Made by a program: the position numbers and the translations under genes. From IMG/VR virus record IMGVR_UViG_3300020419_000069, positions 1-27,812 of that record: DNA of 27,812 nucleotides; one strand, 5' to 3'. Shown here one piece after another: positions 23,777 to 27,812 of the stretch. Under the pieces are notes generated by a model. That model was not told the origin of the DNA and searched no databases. It saw only the letters and a list, made by a program, of their open reading frames with translations. Every line of letters starts with the position of its first letter. Position 1 is the stretch's first letter. The DNA comes from a virus.

Positions 23777-24700
23777 TTATTCGTCATTTGCAAGTTTAGC
23801 AAAATAACTCAAAGTTTCATCATCAGACTCAGTTGACGCAACTGCGGGTTCTGGTGAACTCGGTGCAACAACTGGTGTTTCAACTTTATTAGGTTCAACT
23901 GCTTCTGCAGTTTTACTTAAGTCTTCCATACTCTGAGTCTTACCTTCTCCAACTGCTTCACCTAGAACTACAGATAGTCTCTGTTTTAGTTCATCATAAG
24001 TTTTATAGTTGGTTGGGTCAACGAACTCCGCAACATCAAACATAGAGTTATAAGTTGCTTCAAGTTTAGTTTCGTCTGCATCGTATAATGGACTTACGGG
24101 TTTGAACGAAGATTTGTCGTAGTTTCGATAACCAGCGACATTAGTAATCTTTAATTCAAAATCCGCACCATTCCAAAAATCAAATGGATTTACTGGTTCT
24201 TCGCCAGGAAATTGTGGTTGCATAACATCCATAACTTTATCCATGATTTTCTTTCCAAAGTCGTAAAGGAATACTTTACCATTGTTGGAAGGATTTGCGG
24301 GGTCAGAAACAATCATGATGTTTGCGACATGGTGCAATCTTCTTTTTTGTTTCCTTGCAGTTTCTTTATCCTCTTCGATACCAGAATTCCATAATCTAGA
24401 ATTCAGTTCTCCAAGTGGGTCTTTCTGACCAATAGATGTAAGAGACTTCTCAACATACCATTGTCCAGTTGGGCCTTTAAAGAAATGGTCGAAATACCTA
24501 ACCCATGGTAATTCTTGACCTTCTGCGGCTGGTAGAAATCGGATAACAGCATAACCATTACCAGATTCATCTACAGTGGGTTTCCAAAATCTTTCGTCTT
24601 CGTAAGATTTCTTTTGGGTTGTTGCACCAGTAGCTTCTTGCACTGCAGAAACTAGTTTTGAGACATCGGTGCGATTGGTCTTTAAGTTTTCAAATGACAT
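23777..24700 (-). CDS. 32: Single-stranded DNA-binding protein gp32, lacking zinc-site cysteines
   Basis: The 307-residue product (T4 gp32 about 301) has a basic N-terminus (MSFENLKTNRTDVSKLVSAV) for cooperative self-binding. The core has RFLPAAEGQELPWVRYFDHF, GQWYVEKSLTSIGQKDP and ANIMIVSDPANPSNNGKVFL, then YDFGKKIMDKVMDV. An acidic tail ends DDETLSYFAKLANDE and would contact replication partners. The protein has no cysteine at all, so the zinc ribbon of T4 gp32 (three Cys, one His) cannot form. It coats ssDNA in replication, recombination and repair. Expression is set by a tandem sigma70/late promoter at 24764..24792, GGAG 9 nt before the ATG, and a strong terminator after the gene. It follows gp33, with no gp59-type loader gene between them. 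Confidence 0.93.
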   Translation of the reverse strand: MSFENLKTNRTDVSKLVSAVQEATGATTQKKSYEDERFWKPTVDESGNGYAVIRFLPAAEGQELPWVRYFDHFFKGPTGQWYVEKSLTSIGQKDPLGELNSRLWNSGIEEDKETARKQKRRLHHVANIMIVSDPANPSNNGKVFLYDFGKKIMDKVMDVMQPQFPGEEPVNPFDFWNGADFELKITNVAGYRNYDKSSFKPVSPLYDADETKLEATYNSMFDVAEFVDPTNYKTYDELKQRLSVVLGEAVGEGKTQSMEDLSKTAEAVEPNKVETPVVAPSSPEPAVASTESDDETLSYFAKLANDE

Positions 24701-24763
24701 TTGTATACTCCGTATTATTTGTCTTCTGTTTGTCCACTTTATTCATAATATAAATCGTTGTGT

Positions 24764-24792
24764 ATTATACTTATTTATACAAGTAATGTCAA
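24764..24792 (-). promoter_or_regulatory. Overlapping sigma70 and late promoter for gp32
   Basis: Minus strand: TTGACA (24792..24787), 17-nt spacer, TATAAT (24769..24764). The spacer itself contains TATAAATA (24779..24772), the T4 late box. Expected starts are near 24757 for the sigma70 form and near 24766 for the late form, both leaving a leader of about 60 nt before the gp32 ATG. Both elements match their consensus exactly. Confidence 0.8.
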
Positions 24793-24801
24793 GTATAATT
24801 T

Positions 24802-25077
24802 TTAAAATAATGTATTACCTTTTGGAAGTAAATGTAAATCCATTCCTTCTGCTTCTAAATGGTCTTTGATTGCGGGAGAGATATACTTCTTAATATCTTC
24901 TATCTCAATATTATTCTTTTCACACAGATGTACAATTGCATCTATGTAAGATAAGTTATTCTGTTTAACACAGTCAAGAACCATTTCCGTGAACTTTTTT
25001 CTTGTAAGAAAATTATCCTCGGTTGCGTTCTCTTCTTTCTTTTGCTTTTTGATTGTTTCTTTCTCGGACTTTGTCAT
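24802..25077 (-). CDS. 33: Late-transcription co-activator gp33
   Basis: The 91-residue product (T4 gp33 about 112) keeps the conserved gp33 core: KFTEMVLDCVKQNNLSYIDA, IVHLCEKNNIEIEDIKKYIS and PAIKDHLEAEGMDLHLL, ending with PKGNTLF. T4 gp33 has the same run of features: MSYLEA, a LEENSIP segment, FIPSGIIEKI, and a C-terminal NTLDFLL that binds the sliding clamp gp45. gp33 bridges RNA polymerase and the clamp and, with sigma factor gp55, activates TATAAATA promoters. The hydrophobic terminal NTLF would be the clamp contact here. The first ~25 residues are Lys/Glu-rich and lie within the 65-nt overlap with the upstream gene. A weak AAGAAG precedes the ATG. Confidence 0.82.
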   Translation of the reverse strand: MTKSEKETIKKQKKEENATEDNFLTRKKFTEMVLDCVKQNNLSYIDAIVHLCEKNNIEIEDIKKYISPAIKDHLEAEGMDLHLLPKGNTLF

Positions 25078-25405
25078 TTTCTTCTTTGAGTATTACATTA
25101 CAAATGTACTCTTTCACTTCTTGGTCAGATAGAGTTGTTTCATTCATGAGTATCTTTAAATACTTTGGTGTTAGGATAAGACTTTTGTAGTCGTTGTATT
25201 TTTCATCAATGAGTTTATAACTAAACTTCTGAGTGTTTTCTTCAAATCTATTCTTTTCAGGATTTTCATCTTCTCCAAAGTAGTCGTAATGCACCCATGC
25301 ATCGTCTATTATTTCACCCGCATTATAACTGCCATGTTCCCACTCAAATGGTTTTGGATTAGGGTTATATGTTTTTTTCTTTTTCACGAACAGTTCTCTA
25401 TTCAT
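25013..25405 (-). CDS. Hypothetical early protein upstream of gp33
   Basis: The 130-residue product begins MNRELFVKKKKTYNPNPKPF, continues EHGSYNAGEIIDDAWVHYDY, and ends in a Lys/Glu/Arg-rich helix (EENDKVRERNNQKAKERR). I do not recognise a family. It has no transmembrane segment and no cysteine cluster. Its ribosome site GAGG is followed by TGTATAAAT and the ATG, so a perfect late box overlaps the start codon. It is the first gene after an exact sigma70 promoter at 25437..25465. Its last 65 nt also encode the start of gp33 in another frame, so the two reading frames share sequence for charged helices. A regulatory partner of gp33 is possible but unsupported. Confidence 0.6.
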   Translation of the reverse strand: MNRELFVKKKKTYNPNPKPFEWEHGSYNAGEIIDDAWVHYDYFGEDENPEKNRFEENTQKFSYKLIDEKYNDYKSLILTPKYLKILMNETTLSDQEVKEYICNVILKEENDKVRERNNQKAKERRERNRG

Positions 25406-25412
25406 ATTTATA
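25405..25412 (-). promoter_or_regulatory. Late box overlapping the start codon of the 130-residue gene
   Basis: TATAAATA ends on the A of the ATG at 25405. A T4-type start near 25399 would lie inside the gene, so a late transcript would lack its start codon and serve only gp33 and gp32. It could also be chance in an AT-rich leader. Confidence 0.4.
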
Positions 25413-25436
25413 CACCTCTTCTAGTTTATGTTAGCC

Positions 25437-25465
25437 ATTATACACGAGTCAACAAGAAATGTCAA
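25437..25465 (-). promoter_or_regulatory. Consensus sigma70 promoter for the 130-residue gene, gp33 and gp32
   Basis: Minus strand: TTGACA (25465..25460), 17-nt spacer, TATAAT (25442..25437). The expected start is near 25430, with a leader carrying AGAAGAGG before the ATG at 25405. The -35 box lies inside the end of the DUF2693-like gene. Confidence 0.82.
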
Positions 25466-25727
25466 ATCGAGTCACATTCTCCAGACGGAATGCTCTCCAT
25501 TGTTGAAGGTCTAAATCAAAGACTTTGATAACTTTATCTGTATTCTGATAATGCCATAACATTTCTGATTTAGGCATTTTATCATCAGGTATTTCAGTAT
25601 CCATTAAAGTACAACGCATTTTCCTAAGTTCTATGTCCTTTTCTTTAATGAACTCAACATCTACTATGTTCTCGACAAGTTTATGGATTACATCGACTCT
25701 ATCGAGTTCTAAGAACTTAGCTGGCAT
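25449..25727 (-). CDS. Small DUF2693-like protein
   Basis: I choose the ATG at 25727 (MPAKFLELDRVDVIHKLVEN, 92 residues). An in-frame TTG at 25793 would extend it by 22 residues but overlap the upstream gene by 77 nt instead of 11. The pattern DVEFIKEKDIELRKMRCTL, then KVIKVFDLDLQQWRAFRLEN and VTRFDI, fits the small DUF2693 family common in T4-like phages: a Lys/Asp strand with MRCTL, then vFD-x-x-x-x-x-WRaFRl. A compact SH3-like beta fold is likely. The molecular role of that family is unknown. Its 3' end carries the -35 region of the next promoter, which fits early co-transcription with the genes upstream. Confidence 0.62.
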   Translation of the reverse strand: MPAKFLELDRVDVIHKLVENIVDVEFIKEKDIELRKMRCTLMDTEIPDDKMPKSEMLWHYQNTDKVIKVFDLDLQQWRAFRLENVTRFDISC

Positions 25728-26292
25728 ATGAACTATATGTTCCCGTACCTTCGGTGTACCATTCGGGTTCTGTTCGTTTTGTCCACTTTGCAAAGTACTG
25801 TTTTTCGTTTATGTAATAATTTTTATATGCTTGAATTGTATTACCTTTTACTTTGCAATACTCAGGCATACATTGTGGTGGTTCAGTAAATCCATTATCT
25901 TCTATTTTCTTTGGAGTGTATCCAAGTAAATCTCCAAGTAATCTTTCAGTAGAATGTATCTTACCATATCTACGAGTATACTCAACACATAAATTCATAA
26001 ACAAATTATACAACCATTTGTAATGTTTCGAACTTTGTCTAACCCAAATTGCACTTGGGTGATTAACCATTGCAGCTTTGTAAAGAGTATTTTCCATATT
26101 AGGATTTTTTACCATCTTCCATCTTTTAATTCTACGACCATTTGCAGTTCTATCATCATATGGAATACCATCTATTACTCGATGTGCAGTAGACAATAGT
26201 TGTGCATACTCGATAATCATTTTGACAACATGTTTATCACAGTGTTGATTTGCACACCTTTGAGTATGGTGGTCTAAATAAAATATATTCAT
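25717..26292 (-). CDS. Conserved Cys/His-rich phage protein (YLDxxxxxCAxxHCDKHVVK family)
   Basis: The 191-residue product starts MNIFYLDHHTQRCANQHCDK then HVVKMIIEYAQLLSTAHRVI. Further conserved-looking parts are VNHPSAIWVRQSSKHYKWLY (about residues 76-95), EYTRRYGKIHSTERLL and TEPPQCMPEYCKVKGNTIQA. I recall this family in many T4-like and other marine phages as a protein of unknown function. The N-terminal D-H-H, C, H-C-D-K-H cluster looks like a metal or catalytic site, and the pattern of Trp, Arg and His would suit nucleic-acid binding. That is only a guess. The gene overlaps the upstream membrane-protein gene by ATGA and is in the early operon headed by the methyltransferase. Confidence 0.7.
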   Translation of the reverse strand: MNIFYLDHHTQRCANQHCDKHVVKMIIEYAQLLSTAHRVIDGIPYDDRTANGRRIKRWKMVKNPNMENTLYKAAMVNHPSAIWVRQSSKHYKWLYNLFMNLCVEYTRRYGKIHSTERLLGDLLGYTPKKIEDNGFTEPPQCMPEYCKVKGNTIQAYKNYYINEKQYFAKWTKRTEPEWYTEGTGTYSSYAS

Positions 26293-26513
26293 GTATTGTC
26301 GCCTTCGGTATATGTAGTTCTTTGTTTATCAAACTGACCTTTACCCGTAAGTGGGGGTTTATTACTAATTGCAACACCAGGCCTTTCTTCTCGTTTTTCG
26401 GGTAGACTATCAATATGACTTGTAATCTTTTGTTGTTTAATACCCGCTTGTTTACCTATTTTATAACCTATAACAAAAGGTAAAACTAAAACAAATATTC
26501 CTATCAGTTCCAT
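26289..26513 (-). CDS. Small single-span membrane protein
   Basis: The 74-residue product begins MELIGIFVLVLPFVIGYKIG, a hydrophobic segment of about 17 residues (roughly 2-18) that should form an N-terminal membrane anchor. It is followed by a basic KQAGIKQQK stop-transfer stretch and a hydrophilic, likely cytoplasmic tail. The first base of its ATG is the last base of the TAA of the methyltransferase gene (TAATG), with GGAG at the proper distance. It overlaps the next gene by ATGA. No family is recognised. Small anchored proteins of this type are frequent in early phage operons, but no function can be given. Confidence 0.62.
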   Translation of the reverse strand: MELIGIFVLVLPFVIGYKIGKQAGIKQQKITSHIDSLPEKREERPGVAISNKPPLTGKGQFDKQRTTYTEGDNT

Positions 26514-27211
26514 TATTTTTCTCCTTCTTTAACAAAAATTCCGCTATTACACATGTGATTAGTTCCTTTCTCCCACTTACAATATATTCTGTTTTCATCT
26601 GGTAATAATTCTGTAATCGTATAATTATGTTCGTTTGCAAACTCAAACATCAACTCACTTGACCAAGGAAAGAAGTTTATGTTCTGACATCTTTCATCAA
26701 CATGGTCGGCCATGCCTGGATTTAATCTCCAATAGATAACTGATTTTTTTTCGTTCATTACTGATGCAAGTTTTTCTATTTGTTTTTTAATCAGTTGATA
26801 GCTACCAAAGTTAATACTTCCCCAACAGATTGCAACATCAAACTTTTTAGTAAAAACTCTGACTTGATTTGGGACTTTAAAATCCTCGATTGCAACTTGT
26901 TCGTCAGAACCAACATCAGTAATATCAATACCCCAAGTTTTTTTATGAAAAAATTTGAGTGGATTAATACCGCAACCCACATCAAGTACCCATTGGTCTT
27001 TGTCTATTTGGTCTAGTACTCTTTTATAAGAACTCCAATATAAGGGTTTTTCTCTACCCCAAGACTTAGAATTTACCTTATCAGGATAATCTAACTCAGA
27101 ATTAAAACAAGGAATACTTTTCCTATCACTAAAATAATCTTTTAGATACTGTCTTTCATCGCTGTCCATTCTCCAATCTTCTCTTAGAAAATGATGAACA
27201 TCTTTTTTCAT
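26513..27211 (-). CDS. Class I SAM-dependent methyltransferase-like protein
   Basis: The 232-residue product carries motif I WVLDVGCGINPLKFF (residues about 74-88), the SAM-binding Gly loop, followed by WGIDIT with Asp96 as the probable ribose-binding acid. FDVAICWGSINFGSYQLIKK matches the motif IV region, and VIYWRLNPG matches a later strand. The C-terminal part ends ENRIYCKWEKGTNHMCNSG. The fold resembles small-molecule, sugar or protein methyltransferases. There is no DPPY/NPPY motif, so an N6-adenine DNA methylase is unlikely. The substrate is unknown. It is the first gene after an exact sigma70 promoter and is coupled to the small membrane-protein gene. A weak ribosome site precedes the ATG. 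Confidence 0.75.
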   Translation of the reverse strand: MKKDVHHFLREDWRMDSDERQYLKDYFSDRKSIPCFNSELDYPDKVNSKSWGREKPLYWSSYKRVLDQIDKDQWVLDVGCGINPLKFFHKKTWGIDITDVGSDEQVAIEDFKVPNQVRVFTKKFDVAICWGSINFGSYQLIKKQIEKLASVMNEKKSVIYWRLNPGMADHVDERCQNINFFPWSSELMFEFANEHNYTITELLPDENRIYCKWEKGTNHMCNSGIFVKEGEK

Positions 27212-27238
27212 ATCAAACCCATAAATTTTACGAGTAGT

Positions 27239-27267
27239 ATTATATACAATGACGCAAAAATTGTCAA
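27239..27267 (-). promoter_or_regulatory. Consensus sigma70 promoter for the methyltransferase operon
   Basis: Minus strand: TTGACA (27267..27262), 17-nt spacer, TATAAT (27244..27239). The predicted start is near 27232, about 20 nt before the ATG at 27211. No late box is near, so this operon looks purely early. Confidence 0.82.
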
Positions 27268-27290
27268 GACCGTTGTTGTGTATCCCATTC

Positions 27291-27473
27291 TTATATCCAC
27301 TGACTTTGGTTTTCGAAAATTCTTTTTGCCTGAAAAGGACTGTAATGATTTACATTCAACTGAATGGTTTCACCATCTGCCCTTTTAATTATGTATCTAT
27401 TTGATACTGGTTCTTTTTGAGTTCTCCTTAAAAGAACATCCCCTTGTTTATTTGATTTAATAACAATATCCAT
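27291..27473 (-). CDS. Small hypothetical protein
   Basis: The 60-residue product starts MDIVIKSNKQGDVLLRRTQK, continues RYIIKRADGETIQLNVNHYS, and ends IFENQSQWI. It looks like a compact beta protein with no membrane segment, cysteine or known motif. The ATG lies 2 nt after the TAA of the upstream gene, and its Shine-Dalgarno GGAGAA overlaps the end of that gene, so the two are co-translated. Function is unknown. The Lys/Arg content and short length fit a small early host-interaction protein, but nothing in the sequence shows this. Confidence 0.55.
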   Translation of the reverse strand: MDIVIKSNKQGDVLLRRTQKEPVSNRYIIKRADGETIQLNVNHYSPFQAKRIFENQSQWI

Positions 27474-27475
27474 AA

Positions 27476-27812
27476 TTATTCTCCTATGTAAATTATTCTA
27501 TCACCAAAAGTTTTTTCAATCTTTTGACCTAAAACTTTTGCAATTATCTTATCTTTCTTAAAAGGTAATTCTTTTTTATAAAGATAATATCCTAAATCTG
27601 CCCTACCGTCTGCATATGCAACATCACTTTTTCTTATATCTTCTATAATAGCATCCGCAACTGAAATTCCAAAATACTTAGCGTGTTCAGTTATTTTTTT
27701 ACGATAATCTTTCCAATTTTTTCTTTCTTGTCTTTGTTCCATTTCTGCAATTTCTTTTGCTTCTTCTGAAACATCGTTAATCATTTCTTCAAGTTCGTTT
27801 ACAGTATATTCT
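27476..27812 (-). CDS. Hypothetical protein, probably truncated at its start by the right window edge
   Basis: An ATG at 27784 would give 102 residues (MINDVSEEAKEIAEMEQRQE). The same frame stays open upstream to the edge and reads EYTVNELEE, which looks like coding sequence, so the true start probably lies outside the window. The visible part has an acidic helix, a basic stretch (RKNWKDYRKKITEHAKYFGI), and a C-terminal half containing YADGRADLGYYLYKKELPFK that ends FGDRIIYIGE. No family is recognised. It is followed after 2 nt by the 60-residue gene. Confidence 0.55.
   Translation of the reverse strand, partial: EYTVNELEEMINDVSEEAKEIAEMEQRQERKNWKDYRKKITEHAKYFGISVADAIIEDIRKSDVAYADGRADLGYYLYKKELPFKKDKIIAKVLGQKIEKTFGDRIIYIGE

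Noticed and set aside
25728-25793. TTG start extending the DUF2693-like gene by 22 residues
   Set aside because: It would overlap the upstream gene by 77 nt, and the added residues are just a second reading of that gene.
26513-27211. Adenine-specific DNA methylase identity for the SAM enzyme
   Set aside because: The (D/N)PP(Y/F) catalytic motif is absent, so only a generic class I methyltransferase call is justified.
1-27812. tRNA genes, CRISPR arrays, insertion sequences, attachment sites
   Set aside because: None was seen on reading both strands. There are no repeated spacers, no transposase-like frame and no cloverleaf-like CCA end in the short gaps.

Overview
The window is a compact, AT-rich (GC about one third by eye) stretch of a T4-like contractile-tailed phage genome. 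The baseplate proteins most resemble those of marine T4-like myoviruses (cyanophage and pelagiphage type). There is no host gene, photosynthesis gene, tRNA or integrase, so the host cannot be fixed. Gene spacing is mostly between -8 and +30 nt and no gene-free stretch exceeds about 100 bases.

Left block, minus strand, 19358 down to 1: a late baseplate and fibre operon. In transcription order it encodes a gp48-like tube cap, gp53 wedge, gp27-like hub, an OB-fold hub protein with a degenerate lysozyme-like domain, an amidase protein, a gp5-type beta-helix needle, an unknown conserved protein, gp25, gp6, an unknown structural protein, a small fibre protein, gp8, a 1714-residue DUF4815-type virion protein, and the start of a small conserved protein cut by the window edge. 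The roles of the single T4 gp5 polypeptide (OB fold, lysozyme, needle) are spread over three adjacent overlapping genes.

Middle block, plus strand, 19401 to 23721, divergent from the first: gp4-like head-completion nuclease, a conserved unknown, gp54-like tube initiator, gp26-like hub protein, a short reading frame reachable by -1 frameshifting from gp26, and a tape measure (gp29 analogue). The frameshift (T TTT TTC at 21957..21963, then a hairpin) sits just before the tape measure gene, as in the tail-assembly chaperones of many other tailed phages.

Right block, minus strand, 27812 down to 23777: early/middle genes. They are two small unknowns, a SAM-dependent methyltransferase, a one-pass membrane protein, a Cys/His-rich conserved phage protein, a DUF2693-like protein, an unknown 130-residue protein, gp33 (late-transcription co-activator) and gp32 (ssDNA-binding protein). 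A strong terminator follows gp32.

Regulation is readable. Three exact TTGACA-17 nt-TATAAT promoters lie in the right block (27239..27267, 25437..25465, 24764..24792). T4-type late boxes (TATAAATA) lie in front of the structural genes. Three of those boxes end exactly 5 nt before an ATG, so a T4-like start site would give leaderless mRNA. The gp32 promoter has a late box inside the spacer of its sigma70 promoter. gp33, which in T4 links the late sigma factor to the sliding clamp, is made from an early promoter here and would then activate the late boxes of the structural operons.
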